A stretch of 64,000 nucleotides of DNA from Gymnogyps californianus (GCF_018139145.2 NC_059473.1:310001-374000); one strand, 5' to 3'. Counted from the first letter of the stretch, positions 47,434-60,247 are shown. Notes: a model not told the origin generated them from the letters alone. Made by a program: numbers and translations.

Positions 47434-48724
47434 CGTGAAACAAATGATGAAGATATTAATAAGTGGAGTAAGTGCTAACAAAAACCTAAACCCAAATGCT
47501 TGTTCTGCAAAACGCTGCTGCCGTGCAAGGACTCCCGAGGAGCGCGAGGCTGGCCCGAGCCCTGCTCCCGCACCGGCCACGCCGAGCTGCATTTCCGAGC
47601 CGCCCGGTGTGCGCACACGGTGCCGGCAGCGGTGCCGGCCGCCTCCGATGCTTTGTCACCTCCACCCTGCCAGGAGTTGCCACCTTATCAGGTCTGCCAG
47701 GAGAACAGCTTGCGTGACCTGCCCCTAACCCACTCCGCTCGCAGTGGAAAGGGCTATCGCCTCTCCACGTTGAAACCCCAAAGATCCCCCAGCCTGCTCC
47801 GGGTACAACACCCCTCGCGGGGACAGGGTAGGGTAGGACAGGCAGGCTTTGGGCTGAGGAGCCTGGAGAACGGGTTTCCATTCCTCGCTCTGCCGCGTCC
47901 TCGCTCTGACCTGCACCACAACTCCCTCCACGCTCGTTGCGCTTTCCTCTCCTGCAACCGCTCGAGGCCAGGGCTAGCCTTTCTCGATGTGTTCGAGCTT
48001 GGTTGGGGCTCAGCAGCACCGCTGTCATGCAACAATTAATGATCCCTATTGCAACGTACCCGCTGACGGTTAAAACAACGCTTGCTTCGTCACTGCCCGA
48101 ATATCACAGGCAGAGGAGAAATAGCAGGAGTTTTAAAATGAGCAAATAATGTATTAATTGGAGGGCAGCGCAGTCACCCAGCCTAACACATTGCTCAGTA
48201 TATCCCAGCAGTACAAAGAGAAAAATATTTACTTACCATCGATAAGAAAACCACGGACTGAGTTGCTTAGGGTGACATAGCTGTGTCCCAACAAGCCCAG
48301 CACTGACACCACGTAGCATGAAAGTGCTCTCCTACCCCAGCTCCTTCTCCTTTGGGGGATGGGGTAGAAATCAACCCCAAAGCATCCTCCTCTCTTCCCC
48401 GGTGCTCCCTTGTTTTCCACTCAGAGCAGCTCGGCTGTAATTGCTTCGATTAGGACAGAGGGATGCTGTCCTTGTTTTGGCTGGGACCAAGTTAACTCTC
48501 TTAGTAGCGGGTACAGTGCTGTGTTTTGGATTTAGTGTGAGAATGATGTTGATAACACGCTGATGGTTTAGTTGGTGCTAAGTAGCGCTTATCTTAAGCC
48601 AAGGCCTTTTCAGTTTCCCATGCTCTGCCAGCAAGGAGGTGTGCAAGGAGCTGGGAGGGAGCATGGCTGGGGCAGCTGACCCCAACTAGCCAAATGGGTA
48701 TTCCATACCACGGAACCTCATGCC

Positions 48725-48800
48725 CAGTGGTTAGCTCAGTTGGTTAGAGCATGGTGCTAATAACACAAAAAGGTTGTGGGTTTGACCCCCAAATTTCCAG
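48725..48800 (+). tRNA. tRNA-Ile(AAU)-like sequence inside the LTR, probably not a functional tRNA
   Basis: The sequence follows tRNA-Ile(AAU) closely from position 8 to 65: a D arm TTAGCTCAGTTGGTTAGAGC, an anticodon arm with loop CTAATAA (anticodon AAT at 48,759-48,761), and a T arm GTGGG-TTTGACC-CCCAA. The A box (TAGCTCAGTTGG, 48,732-48,743) and B box (GGTTTGACCCC, 48,779-48,789) are both well kept, so a Pol III internal promoter is present by sequence. The acceptor stem does not pair: 48,725-48,731 and 48,793-48,799 are not complementary, there is a mismatch in the anticodon stem, and the T stem is weakened. A mature charged tRNA is therefore unlikely. It sits directly upstream of the LTR TATA box. 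The direct repeat CCAGT occurs at 48,724-48,728 and 48,797-48,801, which suggests insertion of a tRNA or tRNA-derived copy into the LTR. Confidence 0.85.
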
Positions 48801-48808
48801 TATATAAA
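48801..48808 (+). promoter_or_regulatory. LTR TATA box
   Basis: TATATAAA sits where this LTR type carries its Pol II TATA element, and it directly abuts the 3' end of the tRNA-like insert. The first T is shared with the flanking CCAGT repeat. Confidence 0.7.
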
Positions 48809-51127
48809 CAGGGGGGAGCTGGCCGGGAGGTGCAGATTGCGGCTTGGGAACTAACTGGGCATGGGTCAGTGGGTGGTGAGCAATTGCATTGTGCATCACT
48901 GGGTTTTTTTTTTCTTTTTTCCCCCTTCCTTTTTTTTGTTATATTCCTTTTCATTACTATTCTTATTATTATATTTCATTATTACTATTGTTAGTATTAT
49001 ATTTTACTTTAGTTATTGAACTGTTCTTCTCTCAACCCACAAGTTTTACTTTTTTTTTTTCCCCCTTTCCTCCTCCTCACCCGACTGGGAGGGGGAAGCG
49101 GCTGCGTGGTGCTGAGTTGCTGACTGGGGTTAAACCATGCCAGACGCCTTGGCTGTTCAAAGCCACCTGCATACTCCGCTGAAAACACGTGCTCCTGCCT
49201 GGCGAGCGAGCTGCCTCTGCCCAGGACTGGGCAGGTCCTTTGCAGCGGGGCAGGACCGGGCAGAGCAGCCGGGACCTCCGCTCCCTGTGGCAAAACGTGA
49301 GCTGAGCGGCCTCAGACCCCCGGGGGAAGCCCAAAGCAACCGGGCGGGCTTGCCGAAGCGCCTTGCACCGGGAGGGATCGACGCCACCGGTTTGCCCCAC
49401 GCCGATCGCCCTTGCTCCTCAGCCCGGGGCACGGGAGCGGCTTTAGCAGCTGTGAACCGAGGTGCAGGGGACAAATTTCCCCATTTGAAAACAGGGAGGA
49501 GAGAAATGGGAGAAACCTGTGTTTACTCATGGCCTTGCTTATTCTTCCTCCTCTTCAATCCATTGCTGTTTTCTCCCATCACATGCCAGTTATCCGTTCT
49601 TTCTGGACTGACCTCAGGATCTTTTTTCTGGTCTCTTGCAATTTGTTTTACCTATTCGGAGATCCTTACACAGGGTGAGCAGCCACCTAAGGAGTCCAGG
49701 CGCTGCGCGCCCGCTCTGGTCAGCCTCTCTGTGTCCCCAGCAAGGCAATGCCTACGCTGCCATCGTGGGATGTGACAGCAGTATGGGTAGGAAACCCTTC
49801 CCAGCCCTGAGCTGCTCCTAGTCTGGTCGCGATGACACCTCCGGCTCGCAGAGCGAAGGGCGTTAGCAGCTGGGTGCACGGGTAGCGCCCGCGCAGACGT
49901 GCTTTGTGCGGCACCCGGCAGAGGCACAGCAGCGTTTCCAGCCCCGGGCGGTGGGATCAGCGGGAGCAGGGTGCTGCGAGCCCTGCTCCGAGGAGCAGCC
50001 AGGCACGGGCTGGTGACCAAAGCTTCCCCGTGGTGTCACGGCGGCGAGGCTGCCAGACCTGAGGGAAGAGGCTGCGGGACCGGCTTTGGAGAGCTAGAGG
50101 TTGCCAGGCCGTTTTGCTTTGAAGAAACCTGTAAACCAGTTAATGTGTGAGAAGTTAAGGTAGTTACGAGGCCTGACAGCCGCCAGGCTGGGTAGCAGCG
50201 GTAGCTGGAGTATTCTGCGGTAATGATTCAAGCTACAGTAAAATCATGACTTTGACTTAGAAAAACTAAGTGGGTTGGGGTTTTTTTTTCTTTTAAAAGA
50301 ATAAGTGGATTCTTTTCTTTGCCTCCTGCCCCTTGAACGTGTAGTCAGTCACATTTTCAAGTGTTGTTCTCTTCAGTCAGAAGGGGTAGAAATGACTGGA
50401 AAGCAGCAAAAAAATCTGACAAAAGAGAATTTAAATCCTCTTGACTACAAGAACTTGGACTTTAAAACTCCCTGTCTCTCGTGAGATAGAAATGCAAGAG
50501 TTAGCAAGTCTAGTAGTATTTTAATAGGAAAAAAAAAAGCACAAGTTCTACTTTATATGCCCCCCCCCCACATATATATACACACACAAACTGAAAATGC
50601 ACATCCACTTCCCTTGCCTCATGCCAACCGTCCCCGGCCAGTTTCTTCTCCGCTTCTCCCTCAGGGTGGAGACCTGGCGGAGTCCTCTCTGCAGATGCCA
50701 CCACGTTGCTTAGCCTTGGCTGGAGGAGATTTTCAGAACAGCCCGTCACGCAAAGTTGAGTCTGCCGTCCCTTCGTCCCTCATCCTAAAAAAACCCGCAC
50801 GCCCCGATGCCAGCAGAGAAGCGCTCCTCAGGCTTCTGGAAGCCGTTTTGGAGGCTCGTGCTGAGCCTCATGCTCACGCCGCTGAGGTTTCGTGAGCGGA
50901 GGCCCAGAAGACATGACCTACCTGGGGAGGCTGAAGGCGCTGGGACTGCTTCGTCCGGCAAAAAGGCGGCTGGGGCGCAGGAGAAGCAGAGGGGGTGGAG
51001 GGGGGAGGTTGCAATAGCAAGCTTTAAATACATAAAAGGCTGCCTCAAAGAGAAGTGAATAATTTGTTTTCCATGGCTGTGGTGCATGGGGCAAGTGGTA
51101 ACGGCCATTAATCATAGCAAAGGAAGC

Positions 51128-51215
51128 GCAGCCTAGACATTAGGAGAAGCTTTGCAACAGGAAGGCTAACAGAGCACTAAAACGAGGTTGCCTTGGGAGG
51201 ACATGGAGCCCCAGA
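51128..51215 (+). mobile_element. Diverged CR1 fragment (probable)
   Basis: The stretch TAGACATTAGGAGAAGCTTT, followed by a block resembling 'actggaacaggttgcccagggaggttgtggag' in order and spacing (here AGAGCACTAAAACGAGGTTG and CCTTGGGAGGACATGGAG), looks like an older, more mutated copy of the same CR1 3' region. The terminal direct repeats are not present, so it is an internal remnant. Confidence 0.5.
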
Positions 51216-54200
51216 CCAGGAGACCTGTAGGAAGCTATTGGGATGGAGGCAAGTAGAGCTGGTGAGACCTTTCTGGTCCTGCCCAGACCCATTCCTCCGG
51301 GACACACTGTTTAACGAAGATGTTGCTGGCAGAGCTTTCGCTGGCTGCAGTCAGAGGTCTCTGACAGCACCTTTCCTGGGGAAAGGAGCATACGCGTCTC
51401 TTACGCCAAACAGCAGAACCGGCAGCCGAGCGCCACGTCACCTCTTCATCTGAGCGTAGGCGGCTGCTCCCATCTCCCACAGGATCCATCCTCCTTCAGT
51501 CTCAGCCGCTGAGCACAGACCCAAGAGACAGCAGAGCCTTGGGCTGGGGGCCCTGAGCAGCGGCCGCTTACATCAGTGGCATTTAGCAGAGAGAGGGGGG
51601 AAAGAAAAGGGAAAAGAGGGAATGACATTTCAGACAACCTGTCAAAAGGGGTTAAGAGAGCCCCTGTCTCTCATGGCCATAGCTCAAAAGGTTGGGCAGA
51701 TGAAGCTGAGGAGACTCTGGCTTGCACGGCTGTGGTGGGGCGCTCGGACAGACCGTGTGGAAGGATGGAGGAGCTCGTTGCTGGGCCACGGGATGGGGTC
51801 TTTCAGGCAAAGGTCAGGAAAAGCCCTGCCAACGCCCCTGGCCTGCTTTTGGCAGGAGACGGGGAGAGCAGGGAGTTGGCAGGGCCCCGAAACCTCCCTT
51901 CGCCAGGGGATGGAAGGACCGGTGGGGTGATGGGGACAGCTGACGGGGGGGGGGAATGTCACATTACCCGTGGTGCCGTGACAGTCATCTGTGGCGTGGG
52001 AGGAAGTGAAGGATCTTGCCAGCTCCTTGGGCAACCGAATGTCCTGGCAGGGCTGACATGGCGTGGGAGCAGGGTCAGGGAGAAGAGCAGAATACACGTG
52101 AAGGGATGAAAGCAAGCACTGCTGCAAACAGGAACATGAAACCTGGCAGAAATCAGCAGATCCCACAGCAGGGGAGGCGCAGAGCCCCCACCGCAGCGGG
52201 GCCGGCACAGCCGGGGGCGCGGAGCTGCCCCGTGGCCACCACCCTGCGCCCGAGGGCACGCAGCTTCCATCCACCTTCTCCCAGGGCTGCCTGCCGGAGC
52301 TGGGAGGGAAGGGCTGTCACAGCGCACGGGAGATGAGCAACGGGTCGTCACAGCAGCCAGCACGGGGGCTCTTCAGGTCCTCACCTTAGCGGGAGAAACA
52401 GCTTATTCCCACAAGGACTTCTTACGGGAGAACAACCGGTCAGGCTGCACGAGGAGAGAGGCTGTTTGCTCTCTTCCCAGATCTCTCTTCCTTCTCCCTG
52501 CAATCACATAGTTCGATGTGAATGGAATAAAGCGGCGTACAAAATGTCCCACGACGAGCCCGTCGGCGTGGCCTGGGAAAGGAGGGGTGACTCCTCCACC
52601 TCCGGCAGCCCCGGGGCTGTAGCTCCGTCGCGCTCGGGAACGGCCCCTCCTCAGCTTGTGTGCTCTCAGGAGGGAGAGCCTGACAGTGCCTGCGCTCCTC
52701 GTGAGCCACTTGGCTCGTACCTTGTGTTAGCACGCTCGGAAACAAATAAACCTCGTGATTTTTTCAACTATTTGTCTCATTACCACAGTGGCTAGGTTTT
52801 TCTTTTCTTCAGTTCTTCCCCCCCCCCCCCAAGTTATTTTTTTCAAGGTACAAAAGCAGCGACTTCCTCCCAATCCCAGGAGAGCTGGGACTTTCAGAAA
52901 GGCATTAAAATATCATAAGCAGCACAGTAAGAGTTAGAAATGTTTCAACAGCCTTAATAGGTGTATCCCTGATGTCAGGTGTGGATTGGGGTAAGAAAAA
53001 GGTGTTGGAATCTGGGTCATTCCTTTGTCTTGAACGGAGATGACAGAGAAGAGGCATTGCAATTACCATATTTGGGTCTGCCTAAAAACATGCTGCTGTA
53101 TTTTCTGAAATAAACGATGAATGCCGCAGAAATCTAAACATGTCTTTTTATAGTTAGTCATCCGGGCAGAAAGCCAACGAACGCAGAGCTGCCAGCCCCA
53201 GCTATTCAGAAATCACGAGTCAAGCCCCCAAAATCCTGAGGTTGACTGAAGAACCATGAGACTTCACGAAACAGGGCTCTTTCCTCCCGTTTCGCAAGCT
53301 TTAGAGGAGGGCGGGGATAGAGATAGGCACTACAATTTCAAAATCTCTCTGCAGTCCCGAATAGGAAATTACCTTGTTTAAAAGGCAGGTGAACATCGTG
53401 CTCAATCTTACGGCTCAGGTAGCCGGGGATTTCGTAGCAGCACTGGCCGGTCAGGGGATGTAAATGATAGGGTATGGCCGTGCGCCGGTCCCCCGCCTCG
53501 GCATCGTGCGTGGGTGGGCAGATGCAGCGGCGACCAGGTCTCCGGGCAAAGAGCTCTCCTCCTGTCTACAACACAAAGCACGGAAAGTCTTCTGTTGTGC
53601 TTCAAGCTGGTCCGTGCTCCCAGGCAGCAGGTCAATGAACTAGTGTCGTGGGTTGCAGGCAGATGACGATAATCTCCTCGCACCTCTCTGCAAGGAGATG
53701 TGGTGGGCACGGGGCGGCAGAGAAATGAATTCAGTTGCCTACAGACTGCAGGTCGCCACGCTTCGAGCCTGCCAGCTCTGCCCTCTCCTACCCATCAACC
53801 GGTGTTGCCGCTGGGCAGGCATGGAGCTGGTTGCGGCGGAGGGTCAGCGCAGCTCGTTTCACCTCGGAGAGGCTCCGGTGCAGCAGCAGAGTGGGGTCCA
53901 GCGGGGCGCGGGGGCACCGACCGCACAGAGAGCAACCTGGCCGGGGTTTGCCTAGCCGCTGATGCTAACACCGTCCCAGCCTTCTCTTTTCGCTCTTCAA
54001 GGCAGATTGCATGAGAGTGGCTTATTTTTTTTTTGCAGGCAAACCAGAAACGTTCCTCTCCGAGGGAATAAAATTCAGAGAGAGGTTGTTGCAGAGAGCA
54101 GGCGGTGCAGGGATGGGAAGGCAAACACCAGAAAAGAGCAGAGCTGCAGCAACAGGCATCACGTTTCCCTAAGAGCTGGGCGTACCTGGAGGCCAGGCGC

Positions 54201-55639
54201 TTGGAAGACCCAGCGCTGCTTTTAGGCACCGAGACCAGTCTCTGCCACCACGTCCCACAGACCCCACTCAGGGTATTACAGCCAGCAGAGACTCAGCCCC
54301 TGGGAAGCTCTGGAGAGGGGCAGTCAGCGAGGAAATCAATGAGCCGCATCCACAGCATGATCTCTTCTACCTGGCCGGGGCAGGCAGGAGAGCAGGGCTG
54401 CGTCTCCAAGCCCACTCTCCTCTCAGCAACACTCAGCATTTGGAGTTTAGCTGAATTGCAAAACCCCAGAGTTACTTCATCCTGCACATCTGCAAGCTGT
54501 TATTTACAGAGAGGCAGCTGAGTTGCCTGTAGTGGTTTTAATAATACTTTTGGCTCTTTTAATAGTTTTGGTTTTGCTAATTCCTTGGTTTGGTTTTCCA
54601 AGACAATGCTAGCTGCATTAGGAAAGAAGGCAGAGGCTTTTAATAAGGCTTCACATTCTCTTATTGCACAAAGCTGGGACCTGAGAGTGCATCTTCTGCT
54701 GAGAGAGAATTGGGTCTGGGAAGAAGGAAAAACAGCACCAAGCCACAGAGCAGCAGGTACAGGTCAGGACGTCAGCACGCCGTAACCTGCGACCAGCATG
54801 GACTCAGCTTTGCTGGCCTGGTTTTTATGGGGGCAGCTGGCTCAGGGCACGTTCTGTCTTAACAGGACAAATGGTAGGATGCTATGGCTAGACACAACCC
54901 TCAGCTCGGTCCGCTGTAACAGGGATGGATTCAGAGTATTGCTTGACCTCAGGGAGATCAGGGGCAGAAACATCCCATTGTGCTTAAGCCTTTCACTTTA
55001 GGTAAAAAGTGTCCATTTACGATTTATCCTTTCACCCTCGGCCCAGCTGCTTCAGCTGAGAGCCTGGCAGGGACAAAGGTGCGACGGCAGGGACAACAAG
55101 ATTTGGAGAAGAAAGTTAATATCTACAATTACCTATAAACAAGAACATGCACTTAACACCTCTAAATACTGCTGTGTTTTATAGCCATCGTGAACAAAGC
55201 TGGACAAACAGGAGGAGGAAGACGCGTCCCAAGACAGAAGCAGAGCTGCCGGCTGGCCAAAGGACGCCATGCCGTTTCCCACGCTGGAGCCCAGGATAAT
55301 CCACGCTACGTCCGCTGTGCCTGCAGGACGCTCGTATACCAGCCCAGGTTGTGTTGAGGTCACCTTCTGAGACAGCACGCGCTGCCCACAACCGCTAACG
55401 ATGCTGCTAATGAGCGGAGACTCCACTAATGCATTAAGCCTGCACTAGTGTGCGGCCAGAGCTGGCAGAGGCCGCCGGAGCCACCCACCTCAGAGCCTGC
55501 AGTCATGGAGCTCCTGCTTCACCCACACCGTGAGAAATGCTGCAAGCCGCAACAGCGGCTGTCTCGGAAGAGCACTGGGAAAACAGCGGGTCTTAATCAA
55601 AACCACGCTCCAGGCCTCTGGATCTCCACCAGCACGCTG

Positions 55640-55960
55640 CTGCCGGTTCCCGAAGGCGCGTGCCACGGCACTGCCGGGCTGCCGCGCACCGCTCCGGGTG
55701 CGCGCCCGGCTGCCCCTCGTCCCCGGGCTCTGCAGCGAGGGGCAGGCGGGGGGCTCTGCCGAGGCAGCCGTCCTCTGGACCAGCACAGGGTCCACGCGCA
55801 TCTTCGCCCGAACAAGCACGACGACTTTGATCGGCGTCTTCGCCGCCAAGACGGAGCGCGTCACCACAAAATCCGGAGGATGGTTTTGGCATCCGTGCGG
55901 CGGCTGGCTGGACGAGAGGACGGAGCGAGGGACGGGCTTGCAGTTGGGATTTCAGGCTCT
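55640..55960. promoter_or_regulatory. Short CpG-dense patch
   Basis: About 320 bases with dense CpG (for example CCGCGCACCGCTCCGGGTGC and CGTCTTCGCCGCCAAGACGG) between much poorer flanks. It is too short to call a promoter with confidence. Open frames cross it in several frames, which is a composition effect. Confidence 0.35.
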
Positions 55961-58900
55961 GCCTCTGCTCTGTGGGGCTTTCCCTCAGCACGGCACCTTC
56001 CTCCTCTGCCCTGCCCCTGTCCTGCTGCCGCTGCCCACTGCTGCGCTGAAGTGCTTCAGCATCTCCGGCCGCAGAGCGCCGCGAGGAAGACGGTAGTGCT
56101 GACATCGTGCTCTCTATGGACTCGGTGCTTTTAAATTGGAGGCTTCTGCCTGTGTCTTAAACGACTAGACTGCTTTCACCCCATGAAACACTGAGCATCT
56201 ACTTCTTGCTTGATCAGGTATCATCTATAGCAGTGACAACAGGAAACAGGTTTGAACTCCTCTTTACAAACCCAGTTACAGGTACTTTTAAAGTATGTAT
56301 TTACCTTAGTGATACATTGGTTTTAACTAATTTTAAACAACAATCTTTTTTTTTTTTTTCAACTCACAAGGTGCAAAGAGTAAGAAAGTCTGCAGAAGTC
56401 ACGATGTCCATAATTAATACTGAAGCCTGCAGCTCCATCCCTTTTCCCAGGAGTTGTAAAGATCTCAGGACAGCAGACAGGCTTTTGGGTTATACCCAAA
56501 TGCTCAGTTAAAAGTGAAGTTTCAGCCCAAGCTCAGTGTGGCTGGGCGAAGCACATCACTACACTGGAGTAAAGCAAATAGCCTACTATCAAATTAGAAA
56601 AAATATTTCTATTTTTCTACTCATTGCAATTCAGCCCTGAAAAGGTTACAAAGGTCTCAAGTGCAGGGGTAATCCAAAATCCTCCTCTTGGGCAAGCTAC
56701 CTCTTGGGCAATTCCACCACAGGGGTTTTTAGTAGCATCAAAAGGCTGCAGAGTACTAGCTGAGCTCAGGAATTGACTGTACTAGATGCTTCGTATTCTT
56801 GGCCTTTGATTTCATAGTCTGAGGAGTTGCAAAACAGAAATAGATTATTCCCCTTCTAGATACGGGATGCTGAGACAAAGAATTCGGGAAACTCTCCCTA
56901 ATGCCACTGCGATCTTATGCTTGTCAAAACCAGAAACCAGATTATAGCATTTGAATCCCCGTTTAGCATTTTGACTGCAATGAGAGCGGTCCCAAGTGAG
57001 CAATCGTGTACTTGCAACCTCAAGATACTTGGGAAAAAAAAAAAAACCAATGCAAGGAACAAAACCTTTTCTATTACTTTTGTAACGGCACCACGGATTA
57101 GTCGTACCTTGTATTCCGGCATTATCCAGGGGAGCAGGGACACTGGTTTCAAATCGCATACAGTAATGGAGTCTTACTAACGCTACCTTTTTCCTAATTA
57201 AAAAAAAAAAAAAGAAGAGTTATCCTGTCAAGAAACAAAAGCAAAGCTGTGATATACTGCCAACTTGTCTGTGATATTTAAAAGGCATAAATATCCAAAT
57301 TTAAGGGCAGCAAAAAGAAGAAAGGTTGCCTGAAGGCCATGTCACATGGCATCCGTGCAAGAAGAGCCCCGTGAAGTGTTTCAGCACGATGATAAATTGA
57401 GACCTCTCGTTCTGCAACCGACCGCCGCTGCGCGTACGAGGCAGCTGCGTGCAGATATCGGCCTTCAATTCCCATGCCCGTGCAGGCATCTGGGAAGCAA
57501 ACTACAGCGTGCAGCCCAGTGCGTCCAAACCCAGGACAGCCGAGGGCTCCTCTGCTTACGGCGTCCGCTGCAGACACAACTGGCCTGAGCGCAGCTCCGG
57601 CCATCACACGCTGCACGTTCCGCTTTTCCTGTGGATTTAAGGCAGCTGAAGATGGAAGGGTGTTTTAATTATCTCTGAAGTTAGCCGGAGGAAATAAATG
57701 ACTTTTAATGAGCGCAGGAATCAGTCGCTCCTGAGCACGTGGACCCGGCTCCATCTTACCTGCCCGGCTGGCAAACTCACACTCGTTTGTCACGGAGGGG
57801 GACAACGCGCGTCCTGCTCGCAGGAATTTAGACCGCGTGCTCTGTGCTAAGGAAAGCCGCTGCCTAGCTGCGGCCAGTTAGCAACACAATTAGCCGTGCT
57901 GGCGCAGGACTGCTACGCTTCAAACAATAAAATCCTCCCTGCGCCTTTTTCCATTCCAAATACATCCGTCGCTGAGGAAAGAGCAAGCCCGTGGCCCAAA
58001 CGCATTGAGATGGCCAGGAGCAGAACGGGAGTGAGCTGTGCACAAACGCTTCCTGGCTCGGGGAGAGCCCTGCGGTGCCTGGCCGTAGCCTGCGGCTCGG
58101 AGCCCATCCGTCCGGGCAGCCCTGCCAAGGCGGCTGCCGCGCCGTCCCCTCGGCGGGGATGCCGGGCAACGTCCCCGTTGCGGCTCCCTGGAGCGCCTTT
58201 TTGGGCTGGCGACCAGCGTGCGCAGCAGGTTAAGGAGACGCCAGCACACCCGCTTGCTCGCCTTAACGCAGGTTCCAGCACTACACACGTAGGAAAATAA
58301 AAAGGAAAAAAGAAAAAAAAAAAAAAGATACTGTGAGACAAAAATTTTACTGCTCGAAAGCGATAGACAGAATGAATCCAGGAAAGGAGCAACTGATTTA
58401 TGCTCGCTCACTCACAGTTTGGCCCCATGAATTATGCTTACAAGTTTTCTTAAGTTTCTCTTTTCCTCTTAATCTCCTCCGCTCACGTAAAACAGCCCTC
58501 AGAAAGGGCAGAGCCATTAGACACCTCTTTTGTTTGTTTTGCTGATGGCAAAAACCGTTTAGCACCGAAGAAGAGAAAGCAAATCCTTTTAAGAAGTAAA
58601 AAGTATCATGACCCAAAATCTCCGCTACCTACCGTCACAAGCGTGCCCCAAAAACCTCGTTACGGTGTTACGGATGCACTGATTTGCCCTGCAGCTCCAC
58701 AATCCCACTTCACTGTCCCATTTCCCAAGACTTAATGCACTTGTGTATAAAGGAAAAACAAATTAGCTCAGGCTAATGCATTTTTCCATTGCCAGTAGGC
58801 ATTGCTGGAAAAGTATATGGAGGAGATCAAAGCGATAGGGTCAGAAAGGAGAGCGTAAATGTTTATACCTTGCTAAAAGGAACAAACGACATTCCTACTG

Positions 58901-60247
58901 CTTGGGAGCACAGGGAGCAGGCCAAATAAGTAACCGGATCCGTATGCTAACTCTGCTCCAAAGCAAGCCAACCTCATAAGGTTATTTCCAATGCATTTTG
59001 CACAGTTGCCATATTTGTGTGTGCTGGCCCCTTATTTCACGCCTAACGATCTCTCCAGGCCGTTGCCCGGGCTGCAGCGCTGTCCGAAGGGTCTGACGTA
59101 TGAGTCCTCCTGGGCTCATCCCTTCGCTCCTAGGTGGAGGGAAGGGAACAGGGCAGGGACTGAAGCTGCTCGGAGGGTGCCTGGGCAGCCATCTCCCTTC
59201 CCTGCCTGTGCCCCCTTCCCCACCGCATCCTCACGCGGGACGCTCAGACTGCATCCTTATTCGGGTATGGTAACCCCAACGCTTTGGGTAAGTAACAGAG
59301 ACCAATGGAGAAGTCAGTCTGTCGGGGTGCTTCGGATCCCGAGCGGCAGGCTGGGGAAAAAACACTGCGGAAAACTGTGGTGCTTACATGGGCTAAAAAA
59401 AAAAAAGTATATTATTTATAACAAGTTTTATATATACAGGCTGAAACGCACAGGGACACTCAGGAGGCAGCTTCCAGAGCTGTCCCGATAAACTGATGTT
59501 AGAGAAACGCTTGGCCTCAGGCCCCCATCTGACACTTTCTCCCATCGGCAGGCTCATTGTGCCGCTTTCCACCCCGCAGACGGAGAGCGGTTGTAGGAAG
59601 GGCTGCCCTGGGTGCCGCTGCACACACCGTCGGGAGTTTGGCAGTTTTGGTACTTCAGCCTCTGTGAAGCCGGAGGAGCACCAGGGACAGGCAGGAAGCT
59701 GCATCCAGTGAGGCGGCTGCCCGGCGTCACCGACATCCACCCTGCGCTGGCAAAGCTCTCGAACACGCTGCCGGCGGGGTTGTGGCGCGTGGAACGCTGG
59801 CCTTTGAGCAGAAGCCCGTCCTGTTTGCAAGCTCTCGTGGCTGGCCATCAGTCACCAGGAGGAGAGGAGCGTTTGACCGCCTTTCATCTGGCAGAACAGG
59901 CAGGGAGCGCTGGCAGCGTTTGCGGTGGACGATGCAGATGCCGTTTGCAGGCGTCGAGCCGAGCCCATCCTTCACCTCGGCGCGACAGGCCGTTTGGGAG
60001 CTGGAGCCTCCCTGTCTGCTCCCCCCCTTCCCTTCTCAGCAGGCATCGCCACGTGAGGCTGCTGCCACGGTCTTAAATCAAGCTGGAGCTCTGCTCTTCC
60101 CCCTTTCAGCGGCTCTCCGCCGGGTCTGGACAGGGTCCCAGGCACCGCAGGCGTGGGGAGCCGTGGGGTGGGCTTCCAGGGGCGGGCAGTGCCCACCACC
60201 AGCACCACCGCCGCCGCCGCCGCACGGGTATTTGCAGAGCACTTGCA

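Larger units (their letters stand above)
38310..48466. other. No gene recognised
   Basis: Holds the microsatellites, the 44.9-kb hairpin and the possible microexon listed separately, a GC-rich patch at 38,520-38,840, an AT-rich block at 40,260-40,860, a T run at 43,505-43,520 and a short GGGAT tandem at 45,581-45,595. A plus-strand donor GAG|GTAAGT at 47,271 follows an open segment (about 47,199-47,270) that I could not support further. Confidence 0.55.
48467..49142 (+). mobile_element. Solo LTR of an avian endogenous retrovirus (ERVL-like)
   Basis: The element begins TGTCCTTGTTTTGGCTGGGA and ends GGGGTTAAACCATGCCA, so it has the TG...CA termini of an LTR. Flanking 5-mers gatgc (48,462-48,466) and gacgc (49,143-49,147) form a 5-bp target-site duplication with one difference that fits CpG decay. 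The U3 part contains the blocks seen in this bird LTR type: AAGGCCTTTTCAGTTTCCC, CAGCTGACCCCAACTAGCC and ATTCCATACCACGG. A TATA box (TATATAAA) lies at 48,801-48,808. The downstream part has a long T-rich stretch (48,900-49,010) and the block CTCAACCCACAAGTTTTACTT. No internal retroviral genes adjoin it on either side, so this is a solo LTR left by LTR-LTR recombination. The family name is not assigned with certainty. A tRNA-like insert lies inside (separate entry). Confidence 0.9.
49143..60247. other. No gene recognised
   Basis: Apart from the CR1 remnant (51,128) and the CpG-dense patch (55,640), I see short open frames only. Minor items: a CA/TA dinucleotide stretch at 50,572-50,588, a C run at 52,820-52,830, a GCC-type run at 60,209-60,223, and AT-rich DNA at 56,200-57,300. 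Confidence 0.55.

Noticed and set aside
48467..49142. Remaining retroviral genes next to the LTR
   Set aside because: No gag, pol or env-like frame or second LTR is seen on either side. It is a solo LTR.
55448..56134. 228-codon plus-strand frame and 170-188 codon frames overlapping it
   Set aside because: Several frames on both strands are open at once in a CpG-dense patch, with no domain or splice support for any of them.
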